DNA of 64,000 nucleotides from Phyllobacterium endophyticum. Its GTDB lineage: Bacteria > Pseudomonadota > Alphaproteobacteria > Rhizobiales > Rhizobiaceae. Numbering within the stretch: position 1 is the first letter of the stretch; the number at the start of each line of letters is the position of its first letter. Below are positions 45,947-54,478 of the stretch, in pieces. A program made the position numbers and the translations under genes. Under the pieces are notes generated by a model. It searched no databases and was not told where the DNA came from. It worked only from the letters and a program-made list of their open reading frames with translations. The DNA is taken from the NCBI RefSeq assembly GCF_003010935.1, contig NZ_PGGN01000001.1:1426001-1490000 (forward strand). The letters are read 5' to 3'.

Positions 45947-46794
45947 TGGCGCGCACCCAGTGTTTCGCTGAGTCCGTCGCCCAACAGGCTGAGGCCGAAG
46001 GCGAGAACGACAATGGACAGGCCCGGGAAAAAGGTGATCCACCAAGCTGTGCTGATGAAGCTTTGACCTTCCGCCACCATCACGCCCCATTCGGCAAGAG
46101 GAGGCTGTACACCAAGTCCGAGATAACTGATCGCAGCGCCGTTCAAGAGAACAAGAACAGCGTCCGACATCGAGAATACGATCGAGCCGGCTATCGCGTT
46201 CGGCAACAGGTGCCGGAACATGATGCGTGAATTGCTGAAGCCGAGGCTTACTGCCGCGACAGCATAATCGCTGTTCTTGAGGACGAGCATCTGCGTCCGG
46301 ATCAATCGCGCATAAGATACCCAGCCGACGAGCGCCATGGCGATGTAGAAACTGCTGAGGCCAGGTCCGAGGATGGCAATGATCGAAAGCATCAGGACGA
46401 GGAAAGGGAAGGCCAGTACGACATCGATCAGCCGCATGAAGATGATATCGACCATACCACCGAAATAGCCGGAGATCGTTCCAAGGATGGTGCCGATGAG
46501 GAAAGGAAAGATGACCCCGAGAAAGGCGATCTGCAGATCGATGCGGGTCGCCCATATGACGCGTGACAGGATATCACGCCCGAAATTATCTGTGCCGAAG
46601 GGGTGAAACAGGGACGGAGGCACGAGGCGCAGTTCACTATTGTGCACGATAGGATCATAGGGCGCGATCAATGGTGCAGCGATGGCGGCAAAGATGAACA
46701 ATGCCAGGATGGACACTCCAGCGGCAAGCGTCACGCGTTGGCCCAGCCACCGGCTCCAGCGCAAGTTCCAATCGGAAACATGGACAGTGCTCAC
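45943..46794 (-). CDS. Peptide ABC transporter permease (DppC type)
   Basis: Inner membrane permease of 283 residues. It starts with GTG at 46794, overlapping the upstream permease stop by four bases (GTGA); a longer frame extending to 47541 is a translation of the wrong frame of the neighbour. The N-terminal PLIAPYDPIVHN and HPFGTDNFGRDILSRVIW segments are typical of DppC/OppC. About six helices follow, and the EAA loop reads SLGFSNSRIMFRHLLPNAI. It forms a pair with the upstream permease. Confidence 0.9.
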   Translation of the reverse strand: MSTVHVSDWNLRWSRWLGQRVTLAAGVSILALFIFAAIAAPLIAPYDPIVHNSELRLVPPSLFHPFGTDNFGRDILSRVIWATRIDLQIAFLGVIFPFLIGTILGTISGYFGGMVDIIFMRLIDVVLAFPFLVLMLSIIAILGPGLSSFYIAMALVGWVSYARLIRTQMLVLKNSDYAVAAVSLGFSNSRIMFRHLLPNAIAGSIVFSMSDAVLVLLNGAAISYLGLGVQPPLAEWGVMVAEGQSFISTAWWITFFPGLSIVVLAFGLSLLGDGLSETLGARQ

Positions 46795-47729
46795 AGTTTC
46801 ACCCTCGGATCGATGGCGACCGTCAGGATGTCTGCGATAAAATTCACCAGCATCGTGCCGCAGGCAAAGATCATCGCCACGCCTTGAACCACCATGTAGT
46901 CGCGCGAGAAAATCGCCCGCACGAGCAACTGACCCATGCCCGGAATGGCGAATACACTCTCGACAACGACTGTTCCGCCGATCAGCCAGCCGATGTTGAC
47001 CGCCAGGAGGTTGACGGCGGGAGCAAGCGAATTCGGCAGCACGTGGCGCCAGAAGACGATACTCTCCGGCATGCCACGGGCGCGCGCCGCCGTTGCAAAA
47101 TCCGATTGCAACTCGGTAATCATGCTTGCACGCAGGCTGCGCGTGAGAACCGACGAAAGCGAGAGCGCGATCGTCAGGCAGGGAAGTACAAGATGTGCCA
47201 GCTTGTCGCCGAAGGTTTCCCCGTAACCCGAGACCGGCAAGATACCGAGCTTGACGCTGAAAAGGATCATGAGCATCAGGCCCAGCCAGAACGGCGGGAA
47301 GCCGATACCCAAGGTGGAGAAGATGCGTACCGTATGGTCCGGTAAACTGCCTTGATTGCGTGATGCTATCGCGGCAAGGGGTAGGGCTATGAGAATAGAC
47401 AATATAACGCTGCACAGTATGAGAGTGACGGTCGGCTCTATTCTGGTGGCGATCAACGGCAAAACGTCGATTTTGTAGAGGATGGACTTCCCCATCTCGC
47501 CATTGACCAGGTTTTTGAGAAAGTAAAAATACTGGAGCCACAGGGGCTCATCCAAACCGTACTGAGCGCGAATATTCGCAAGCGCTGCCGGTGTCGAACG
47601 TGCGCCGAGCAGTACGCGTGCCGGATCGCCTGGAATGAGTCTCACGAGGATGAACGTGATCAGGCTGACACCGAAAATGACGGGCAAAAACTGCACCGGC
47701 CGATGAAGGATGAACTTATAGCGATGCAT
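46791..47729 (-). CDS. Peptide ABC transporter permease (DppB type)
   Basis: Inner membrane permease of 312 residues from ATG 47729; an in-frame TTG at 47771 would add 14 polar residues. Six helices are seen. DppB-type signatures are VIFGVSLITFILVRLIPGDPA near the N-terminus and the EAA loop ARGMPESIVFWRHVLPNSL. It follows the iminopeptidase gene by about 57 bases on the same strand and begins the transporter part of the operon. Confidence 0.9.
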   Translation of the reverse strand: MHRYKFILHRPVQFLPVIFGVSLITFILVRLIPGDPARVLLGARSTPAALANIRAQYGLDEPLWLQYFYFLKNLVNGEMGKSILYKIDVLPLIATRIEPTVTLILCSVILSILIALPLAAIASRNQGSLPDHTVRIFSTLGIGFPPFWLGLMLMILFSVKLGILPVSGYGETFGDKLAHLVLPCLTIALSLSSVLTRSLRASMITELQSDFATAARARGMPESIVFWRHVLPNSLAPAVNLLAVNIGWLIGGTVVVESVFAIPGMGQLLVRAIFSRDYMVVQGVAMIFACGTMLVNFIADILTVAIDPRVKL

Positions 47730-47786
47730 CGATAGGCATCCAGCTGTTTCGTCTGCTGTTTCTGGTCTCAAACGGTCTTGCCGGAC

Positions 47787-48680
47787 TCATTGTACAGTCC
47801 CGTGTCGCGAGAGGAAATCCAACAGAACAGGATAATAGTCCTGCGGCTGTTCATAGAATGGCATATGACTGGCATTGGCAAAGACTTTCAACTCTGCGTC
47901 GGGAAGCGCAAGTTTCATGCGCAGGGCACAGGCAGGTGTAAGCTCGTCATGTTCTCCGACAATGATAAGTGTTGGAACGTGCATGTCGGCGAGATCGGGT
48001 ATTCTGTTCCAATCCTTCAGATTGCCAGTGTAAAGGAACTCGTTCGGTCCCTGCATGGTGCCATAAGGGCCCATGTTCCAATCTTCCAGCGAACGGCGCA
48101 CGGGAGCCGGCCAGTCTGGCAGCCGGCAGACGTGACGATAATTGAGAATGGTGACTGCCGCCTGGTATTCCGGATGATCGAGCGTGCCTTGCGCTTCGTG
48201 CTTTTGCATCATGGCTACCGTTTCCGAGCCGAGGGCTGATCGTAACCGGTCAAGCTCGGAGATCAGATGGGGCATGTCGGCTACGGTGTCCGCCAGAACC
48301 AGGGACTTCAGATTTTGCGGGTAGGCCAGAGCGTAGTCGATGCCAAGCCAGCCGCCCCAGGAGTGTCCCAGCAGATGCACTTTCCCGAGGCCAAGCGCCT
48401 TGCGCACGGTTTCGGTCTCTTCGACATATCGGCTGATTGTCCACAGCGTGTCGTCATGCGGCCGGTCGGAAGCGCCAGTGCCAAGCTGATCGAATGCGAC
48501 GACCCTGTAGCCGCGATCGATGAGGCAGGAGTGGGCTTCACGCAGATAATCGCAAGGCAATCCCGGCCCCCCGTTGAGACAGAAGACCACTTCATCACCG
48601 CTGCCAAAGCTGTAGGCGACGACGCGATAGCCATCAACCTGTACCTCGAACCGATCGTCCGGCGGAATTTCACGCCACAT
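47787..48680 (-). CDS. pip: Proline iminopeptidase-like alpha/beta hydrolase, first copy
   Basis: Serine peptidase of the S33 (prolyl aminopeptidase) type, 297 residues from ATG 48680 (a longer in-frame start at 48704 is possible). It would release N-terminal proline or act on a related amide. The oxyanion region is NGGPGLPCDYL, the nucleophile elbow GHSWGGW, the acid EHDELTP and the final His in ASHMPFYEQP. It heads the operon leading to the peptide transporter and is divergent from the LuxR-type gene. The shared gap holds a 16-bp dyad (48761-48776). Confidence 0.88.
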   Translation of the reverse strand: MWREIPPDDRFEVQVDGYRVVAYSFGSGDEVVFCLNGGPGLPCDYLREAHSCLIDRGYRVVAFDQLGTGASDRPHDDTLWTISRYVEETETVRKALGLGKVHLLGHSWGGWLGIDYALAYPQNLKSLVLADTVADMPHLISELDRLRSALGSETVAMMQKHEAQGTLDHPEYQAAVTILNYRHVCRLPDWPAPVRRSLEDWNMGPYGTMQGPNEFLYTGNLKDWNRIPDLADMHVPTLIIVGEHDELTPACALRMKLALPDAELKVFANASHMPFYEQPQDYYPVLLDFLSRHGTVQ

Positions 48681-48760
48681 CGTCCTGTCCCCCGCACGGC
48701 CCACGCTTGCTCAAGAAATAAGCATGGTTAAATTTTAGATATATCTGCTCTCAACACCAG

Positions 48761-48776
48761 CTATAAGAAGTGATAG
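48761..48776. promoter_or_regulatory. Candidate lux-box-like operator, copy 1
   Basis: CTATAAGAAGTGATAG lies between the divergent pip and LuxR-type genes. It matches copy 2 at 49591-49606 at 13 of 16 positions, with CTATAA and TGATAG ends identical. The shared dyad in the only two gaps beside the regulator makes it the best candidate binding site. Confidence 0.55.
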
Positions 48777-48815
48777 GGTCGAACCCGGGCGGATTTTCTG
48801 AGCGTGGGACGCAGA

Positions 48816-49577
48816 ATGCTAAATGACATTCATGACATCAAAGTTCGTTTCGATGCGCCGGAGACGCTGGAGGGCAGAATTGACAGAGCTTTCGAAGCGA
48901 TAAAGGTCTTTGGCTTTGATGCGCTGATCTACGACTATACGCCAGTTCCTTTCGACCACACGGGCGCATTGATGATACCGTCGCTGCTCGAATTGCGAAA
49001 TATTCCGGACGAAATGCGCGAATATTGGTGCGAAAGAGAGTATTTCCGCATCGATCCGGTTCAGCAACAGGCGGTTGGAACAACCACGCCGTTTTTCTGG
49101 AACTATAGCGTTGAAGCGGATACTGTCATCAACCGGTTCATGAACGACGATCATGCGCCCGTGGCGCATTATCTGCGTGAACGGAACATGCTTTGCGGCA
49201 CGACCGTACCGATCCACCTGCTTCGCGGGGATTATGCGACGGTGACAGGCGTACGCTTTGGCGCGGACAAGGGCTTCGAGCGGGACGCCACACGTTACCT
49301 TGCCGATTTCGGCCTACTGGCAAATATATTTCATGAGGCAGCATTTTCATTGTTCGGCGAGGAGGCGCGAAGTTGCGCTGCCATTCGTCTGACCGCAAGG
49401 GAGCGCGAATGCATGCGCTATTCTGCCGATGGTCTGTCGGCCAAGGAGATCGCACGGCAAATCCAGCGGTCCGTGCCCACGGTCGTCATGCATCTGAATG
49501 CCGCTGCAAAGAAACTCGGAGCAAAAAACCGGGTCCAGGCAGTTGTTCGCGCTGCCCATTACCGGTTGCTGGATTGA
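48816..49577 (+). CDS. LuxR-type solo regulator of the plant-signal class (PipR/OryR-like)
   Basis: Transcription regulator of 253 residues from ATG 48816. The N-terminal autoinducer-binding domain (about 20-165) keeps Asp80-Pro81 and Trp95 (LuxR/TraR D70, P71, W85), but has Met67 and Trp71 where quorum-sensing members have Trp57 and Tyr61. That double change is the mark of plant-associated LuxR solos (OryR, XccR, PsoR, PipR), which answer to plant compounds rather than acyl-homoserine lactones. The C-terminal LuxR helix-turn-helix is LTARERECMRYSADGLSAKEIARQIQ. No luxI synthase is in the window. It is flanked by two iminopeptidase genes, the classic setting for this class. Confidence 0.9.
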   Translation: MLNDIHDIKVRFDAPETLEGRIDRAFEAIKVFGFDALIYDYTPVPFDHTGALMIPSLLELRNIPDEMREYWCEREYFRIDPVQQQAVGTTTPFFWNYSVEADTVINRFMNDDHAPVAHYLRERNMLCGTTVPIHLLRGDYATVTGVRFGADKGFERDATRYLADFGLLANIFHEAAFSLFGEEARSCAAIRLTARERECMRYSADGLSAKEIARQIQRSVPTVVMHLNAAAKKLGAKNRVQAVVRAAHYRLLD

Positions 49578-49590
49578 CCGGTGACCTATC

Positions 49591-49606
49591 CTATAACTAT
49601 TGATAG
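49591..49606. promoter_or_regulatory. Candidate lux-box-like operator, copy 2
   Basis: CTATAACTATTGATAG is an imperfect 16-bp palindrome 67 bases upstream of the second pip start. It is nearly the same as copy 1. Confidence 0.6.
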
Positions 49607-49672
49607 CTGCCGTCCGTAGGCCTTGCCCGCTATCATTTTCTCCACTGGATCAGATCGGATGGAGAAGAGAAC

Positions 49673-50581
49673 GTGGAAGCGGTCAGTTCAACAGAAGCCT
49701 ACATGCCCTTTCGCGACTACCAGACCTGGTACCGTGTAACGGGATCGCTCGACTCCCCCAAACTGCCGCTTGTCGTTATACATGGCGGACCGGGCTGTAC
49801 CCATGATTATGTCGATTCCTTCAAAGGCATAGCCTTGGCGACGGGTCGCGCAGTCATTCACTACGATCAACTCGGCAACGGCAACTCGACGCGCTTGCCG
49901 GAGAAGGGAGCGGACTTTTGGACCGTCTCTCTTTTCCTGGAGGAACTTGACGCGCTGTTGCACCATCTTGGCATTCACCATCGCTACGCGCTTCTTGGTC
50001 AATCCTGGGGTGGTATGCTCAGCGCTGAACACGCGGTGCGTCAACCGGATGGCTTGAAAGCACTCGTTATCGCTAACTCTCCGGCCTCCATGCACACGTG
50101 GGTTTCGGAGGCCAATCGACTGCGCCGCGAGCTGCCGAACGAGATTCAGTCTGCTCTTTTGCGACATGAACAAGCAGGAACGCTGACCGATCCGGAATAT
50201 CTTGCAGCGTCCCGTGCCTTTTATAATCGGCATGTTTGCCGGATTGTGCCCTGGCCACCAGAAGTCGCCCGGACATTTGCGATCATGGACGAGGACTCCA
50301 CGGTCTACCGCAACATGAACGGTCCGACCGAGTTCCATGTCATCGGAACAATGAAAGATTGGAGCATCGTAGATCGTTTGCCTCTTATTACGGCGCCGAC
50401 GCTTGTCATTTCCGGCCGCCATGACGAAGCGACGCCGGAAGTTGTACGCCCTTATGTGGAAAAGATCTCCGGTGCAAGGTGGGTCGTCTTCGAGCAATCC
50501 AGTCATATGCCGCATGTCGAGGAAAAGGAATTGTGTCTTGGCACAGTAGGGGAATTTCTGAATTCGAATGATCTTCCGTAG
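49673..50581 (+). CDS. pip: Proline iminopeptidase-like alpha/beta hydrolase, second copy
   Basis: S33-type peptidase of 302 residues starting at GTG 49673 behind GGAGAAG. Motifs are [12 protein letters not shown], the nucleophile elbow GQSWGGM, the acid GRHDEATP and the last His in SSHMPHVEE. It is related to but clearly diverged from the first copy, and matches the usual pip partner of plant-signal LuxR solos. A lux-box-like dyad lies in its promoter gap, so activation by the LuxR-type protein is likely. It is a monocistronic unit as far as visible. Confidence 0.9.
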   Translation: MEAVSSTEAYMPFRDYQTWYRVTGSLDSPKLPLVVIHGGPGCTHDYVDSFKGIALATGRAVIHYDQLGNGNSTRLPEKGADFWTVSLFLEELDALLHHLGIHHRYALLGQSWGGMLSAEHAVRQPDGLKALVIANSPASMHTWVSEANRLRRELPNEIQSALLRHEQAGTLTDPEYLAASRAFYNRHVCRIVPWPPEVARTFAIMDEDSTVYRNMNGPTEFHVIGTMKDWSIVDRLPLITAPTLVISGRHDEATPEVVRPYVEKISGARWVVFEQSSHMPHVEEKELCLGTVGEFLNSNDLP

Positions 50582-50849
50582 AGCCGTTGCAAGATGATAT
50601 CGCACTTGGCCACAAGGCCGTGTAAATACAACTTGTACGTTCCTGCCCATCCGCATTATCGAGGAGGGACCGACCTCGACGATCTTCGGCAATCCGAGCC
50701 ATGCCTATTCACACAGTCTGCTGGGCAACGCCGGCGCGGCTCACGCACTTGCGGTACCGAATTCCATTTGTGCTCGGCCTATGCTAACCGGCAAGCCAAG
50801 GATAAAGAATCGAAAGTAGCGGAATGTGCTTGCTTTCGAGAAGGGTGAA

Positions 50850-51872
50850 ATGGCTCAAAAACCGGCGACATTGAAGGATGTGGCAGCCTTTGCAAACGTC
50901 TCACGCGCGACGGCTGCTCGTGCTCTTAACAGCTATGGTTATGTCGGTGATGAGACGGCTCAGAGAGTTCGTGACGCAGCGGAAAAGCTCGGCTATCGGG
51001 GCAATCGCCTGGCGCAGGCCCTGCGTAACGGCCAATTGCCGATCATTGGCTGCATTCTGGGAGATATACAGAACCCTTTCTTTGCCCGGATTGCGCACGA
51101 TATCGAGGTGCTGGCTCGTGGCAATCGATACAATCTCATTATCGGCAGCAGCGAAGAACAATTGGAACAAGAAGTCTCTTTGCTGGCGAGCCTCCAGTCG
51201 CTCAGCATTCGGGGTTTTATCGTCGCGCCCACCTCTGACGAGAACAATTTCCATCTAAGGCGCCTCATAGAAGAAAACGTACCGCTTGTCCTGATCGACC
51301 GCGTGGTGCAAGGCATCGAATGCGATAGTGTCCTGGTCGACAACGAAGGGGGCGCGCGCAAGGCCATAGAATATTTGATCTCGATGGGGCATCGCCGCAT
51401 CGGCCTTTTGCAGGACGACACGCGCATCTTCACCTCCCGCGAGCGCTTGAGCGGGTATCAGCACGCGCTCGTGGCCGGTGGTATCACTCCCGATGACAGG
51501 ATGATTTCCGTATCTCAGTCAACTGTGGAACACGCGATCGATGCAACCATTCGTTTGTTCAGCCAGAAGGTTCCGCCAACCGCGCTTTTCACCGTCGACA
51601 GTTTGATGACCCAAGGTGCTCTGCTGGCCTTTCGCGCGATGGGAATTTCGATACCGCATGACGTATCGCTCGTCGGTTTCGATGACTTCAATCTGGCGAC
51701 GTTTACCGATCCCCAAATTACAGTCGTGGCACAGCCTGTTTCGGAAATCGGCCTTGCAGCAGCTCGGCTCCTGTTCGAAAAGCTCTCTGGACAAAGCCGT
51801 CCATCCGAACAAATTCGGTTTGAAACCAGGCTGTTAGTACGAGGGTCGGTCAGCCGCAGACCCGAGGGTTAA
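50850..51872 (+). CDS. LacI-family transcription regulator
   Basis: Regulator of 340 residues from ATG 50850 (GAGAAGG upstream). The N-terminal helix-turn-helix TLKDVAAFANVSRATAARAL is followed by the hinge helix, then a periplasmic-binding-like sensor domain (LPIIGCILGDIQNPFFARIA, GHRRIGLL, LVGFDDF). It lies upstream of and on the same strand as the Amadori-compound operon. An 18-bp palindrome with a central CG (51946-51963) sits between them and is its likely operator. The effector is expected to be a sugar-amino acid or its phosphate. Confidence 0.9.
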   Translation: MAQKPATLKDVAAFANVSRATAARALNSYGYVGDETAQRVRDAAEKLGYRGNRLAQALRNGQLPIIGCILGDIQNPFFARIAHDIEVLARGNRYNLIIGSSEEQLEQEVSLLASLQSLSIRGFIVAPTSDENNFHLRRLIEENVPLVLIDRVVQGIECDSVLVDNEGGARKAIEYLISMGHRRIGLLQDDTRIFTSRERLSGYQHALVAGGITPDDRMISVSQSTVEHAIDATIRLFSQKVPPTALFTVDSLMTQGALLAFRAMGISIPHDVSLVGFDDFNLATFTDPQITVVAQPVSEIGLAAARLLFEKLSGQSRPSEQIRFETRLLVRGSVSRRPEG

Positions 51873-51912
51873 GGCACGTCCAGTCGACACGAAAAAAATC
51901 CAAGAAAGCCAC

Positions 51913-51963
51913 TTGTCAGCCATAAAATCTTGTGCGTTAAATATATGTGAGATCGATCTCACA
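51913..51963 (+). promoter_or_regulatory. Promoter and operator of the frl-like operon
   Basis: TTGTCA (51913-51918) with TTAAAT (51937-51942) make a plausible promoter. TGTGAGATCGATCTCACA (51946-51963) is a perfect palindrome with a central CG, as in LacI/GalR operators. It sits on the predicted start site, where a bound repressor would block transcription. Confidence 0.6.
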
Positions 51964-52041
51964 CGGTTTAACGAACATTCGCACAAGACCGGATCATGCC
52001 CTTGGGGGCGGATCTTGAAATGCGCAAACGGGAAGGTTTTA

Positions 52042-53055
52042 ATGCTCAACTTCGATAAAGATCGCTTTGTGAACATACAACGTGGCGCAGTTGCAGTTGC
52101 GGAAGACGTACGCGTCTTGATGCGCAAATTGCTTGATGATGGTCTGGAACGCGTGTTCTTCATGGGAACGGGCGGTGTGCAATTTCTGACACAGCCAGCG
52201 ATCGAGCTTGCGCGTGCCTCGACAGTCTTTCCGGTAGCGGCAGCGTTTCCTGCTCAGGTCGTTCTTGAAGCCCCCGCCGGTCTGGACGAAAAAGCCCTGG
52301 TCATTTTACCGTCTCTATCCGGAACGACCAAGGAAAGCGTTCAGCTTCTGTCGTTCCTGAAGGAGAGGGGCGTCAAGACACTATCGCTTACCGGGCACAA
52401 GAACACGCCGCTGGGTCTCGATGCCGATTACAACTTCACCAATTTTGCCGAAGACGATACGTCCTCGGAGTCCTTCTACCTGCAAACGTTGTTGATCGTT
52501 CTCGCGCTCCTTGCTGAACGTGGCGAATACGCCGATTTCGACAAGACCGTGGCGGAACTCAAGCTGCTGCCGGAACTGCTGGTCTCTGTGAAAGAGAACT
52601 ATGAGGCGAGCGCTGCGACGCTGGCGAAAGAGATCAAGGACGAGAATTATCACATTTTCACGGGTGCCGGTTCGGTCTGGCCTCAGGCGCACTATTATGG
52701 AATGTGCATTCTCGAGGAGATGCAGTGGATACGCACGCGTCCGGTGCATGCGTCCGATTTTTTCCATGGCACGCTCGAACTGGTTGAGCCCGGCGTGAGC
52801 CTGTTCATTTTCAAAGGCGAGGATGCCTGCCGCCCGTTGGCCGACCGCGTCGAAAACTTCGCAAAACGCTACACGGACAAGGTGCGTGTTCTGGATGCAG
52901 CCTCAGTGCAGCTGCCAGGCGTCTCCGACCAGACGCGCAAGCTGATCTCTCCCGTCATACTTGCCACCATGCTGGAGCGCTTGAGCGCCCACCTGGAAGT
53001 CCTGCGCGACCATCCACTCACGACGCGCCGCTATTACAAGCGCGTCGAATATTGA
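52042..53055 (+). CDS. frlB: FrlB/FraB-family fructosamine-6-phosphate deglycase
   Basis: SIS-domain enzyme of 337 residues from ATG 52042 (GGAAGG upstream). It resembles FrlB and FraB, which split 6-phosphofructosyl-amino acids into glucose 6-phosphate and the amino acid. The tail RDHPLTTRRYYKRVEY and the HGTLELVEPG block match the family closely. Glu226 and His242, sixteen residues apart, fit the spacing of the catalytic Glu/His pair described for FraB. Two SIS domains span about 30-160 and 195-320. It leads an operon with an importer, FrlC-like epimerase and FrlD-like kinase, which strengthens the call. The amino acid part of the substrate is not known. Confidence 0.85.
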   Translation: MLNFDKDRFVNIQRGAVAVAEDVRVLMRKLLDDGLERVFFMGTGGVQFLTQPAIELARASTVFPVAAAFPAQVVLEAPAGLDEKALVILPSLSGTTKESVQLLSFLKERGVKTLSLTGHKNTPLGLDADYNFTNFAEDDTSSESFYLQTLLIVLALLAERGEYADFDKTVAELKLLPELLVSVKENYEASAATLAKEIKDENYHIFTGAGSVWPQAHYYGMCILEEMQWIRTRPVHASDFFHGTLELVEPGVSLFIFKGEDACRPLADRVENFAKRYTDKVRVLDAASVQLPGVSDQTRKLISPVILATMLERLSAHLEVLRDHPLTTRRYYKRVEY

Positions 53056-53061
53056 GCTGTT

Positions 53062-53086
53062 CCCGATCCGGCAATCCCGGATCGGG
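53062..53086 (+). other. Perfect 10-bp hairpin between frlB and the binding protein gene
   Basis: CCCGATCCGG and CCGGATCGGG enclose loop CAATC. No U-run follows, so it is more likely a message-stabilising or processing hairpin ahead of the abundant binding protein than a terminator. Confidence 0.6.
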
Positions 53087-53137
53087 GATCGCACATGCAA
53101 TCAAAGAAAACGAAAGACCAAAGAGAGGAACTGCGAA

Positions 53138-54463
53138 ATGAAAAGCAACACGTTTTTGAGCACCACAAGTCTGGCTTCTTTCGTGGCAGCCGGGCTGATT
53201 GCCGGGGGCGCCAGCGCCGCATGGGCAAAGGATCCGGTTGTTGCGGATCCCGATGCAAAAGTCGAATATTCGGGGACTGTCAGCATTTTGACCAAGTTCG
53301 GTCTACAGCAACTTTCCCCGTTTTTCGTGAATGTGGCGAAGGAATATGAAAAGCTGCACCCGGGAGTAAAAGTCGAGCTCATCCAGGAGAGCGACGACAG
53401 TGTGAAGGGCAAGACAAAGGCGCTTGTGGCTTCCAATTCCCTGCCAGACATTTACTTCACGTGGACTGGGAGCTGGGGCGAAAACTTCGTGCGTGGCAAT
53501 CGCGCTGTCGACCTGACAGAGGTGATCGGTCCGAACACCGCATGGGGCAAGGAACTCGCGACGGCCGCGGTTTCCGCCTTCCAGTACAATGGCAAGCTCT
53601 TTGGCATTCCACTATACCTTGACGCCAAGTTCATGGGCTATAGCAAGCCGCTCTTCGAAAAGGCAGGGGTTTCGGAGCCGAAGAGTTTCGATGAATTGCT
53701 CAGCGCCTGCGCAACCTTGCGCAAGTCAGGCGTCACGCCGATTTCGTTCGGCAACAAGGAAGGCTGGCCGGCCGTCCATTATGCGGGGCAGCTTCTGGCC
53801 TATAACGTGCCACAGGCGACTCTCGAGAAGGACTTCAAACCAGCCACAGCCGATTATACCGACCCGGGCTATATCGTCAGTCTGACGCAATTCAAGCAGC
53901 TGATCGACGAATGCTCGGACGGAGCAGGGACAAATGGCTCGTCATATGCATCGGCGTTGCAGCAATTCAGCAATGCCAAGTCTGCGATGTACTATCAGGA
54001 AATCATCGAATTCGATCAGAGTACTGCTGATGGTGCTTTGAAGAGAGAGGATTTCGGCTACTTCAAATTGCCAGCTCCGAAGGATGCCAAAGGCGACGTG
54101 AAGTCGATCGAAGGCGCGCCGGAAGGATACATGATCAATGCCGCATCCAAGAACATTCCGCTCGCCATCGATTTCATGAAGTTCGCCACTTCGGCTGAAA
54201 ACGGCAAAATCCTTTCGGCTCCGCCCTACGGTCAGCCAAGTGCGACAGTCGGGGGCTATTCTGCGGACACGATGAACCCGGCGGTCGTTGGCGGCCTGAA
54301 GATCATCGCCGACTCTTCGTATCTGATGCCATGGCTGGATACCGCCAATCCACCGCGGGTGGCGGCTGCTTGGCTTTCGGGTCTGCAGGCACTCATTGGC
54401 GGCTCGCAGACTCCCGAGCAGGTCATGGAACAGGTGAAGAAAGCTGCGGCCTCTTCAAAGTAA
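53138..54463 (+). CDS. Sugar-type ABC transporter binding protein (family 1)
   Basis: Periplasmic solute-binding protein of 441 residues with a signal peptide (about 1-30, ending SAAWA). Family 1 features include VAKEYEKLHPGVKVELIQE near residue 65, LPDIYFTWTGSWGENFV and YNGKLFGIPLYLDAKFMGY. AGAGGA precedes the ATG. It delivers the substrate to the two permeases downstream. Given the catabolic genes, a fructosyl-amino acid is the likely ligand (FrlO-like role). Confidence 0.92.
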   Translation: MKSNTFLSTTSLASFVAAGLIAGGASAAWAKDPVVADPDAKVEYSGTVSILTKFGLQQLSPFFVNVAKEYEKLHPGVKVELIQESDDSVKGKTKALVASNSLPDIYFTWTGSWGENFVRGNRAVDLTEVIGPNTAWGKELATAAVSAFQYNGKLFGIPLYLDAKFMGYSKPLFEKAGVSEPKSFDELLSACATLRKSGVTPISFGNKEGWPAVHYAGQLLAYNVPQATLEKDFKPATADYTDPGYIVSLTQFKQLIDECSDGAGTNGSSYASALQQFSNAKSAMYYQEIIEFDQSTADGALKREDFGYFKLPAPKDAKGDVKSIEGAPEGYMINAASKNIPLAIDFMKFATSAENGKILSAPPYGQPSATVGGYSADTMNPAVVGGLKIIADSSYLMPWLDTANPPRVAAAWLSGLQALIGGSQTPEQVMEQVKKAAASSK

Positions 54464-54478
54464 GAAAGCTGCCAGGCA

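Noticed and set aside
45947-46555. N-terminal extension of the double ATPase to 46555
   Set aside because: It reads the DppC gene in the wrong frame; the real start is the ATG in the four-base overlap at 45946.
46795-47541. N-terminal extension of the DppC-type permease to 47541
   Set aside because: It is the DppB gene in another frame; the GTG at 46794 gives the standard DppC length.
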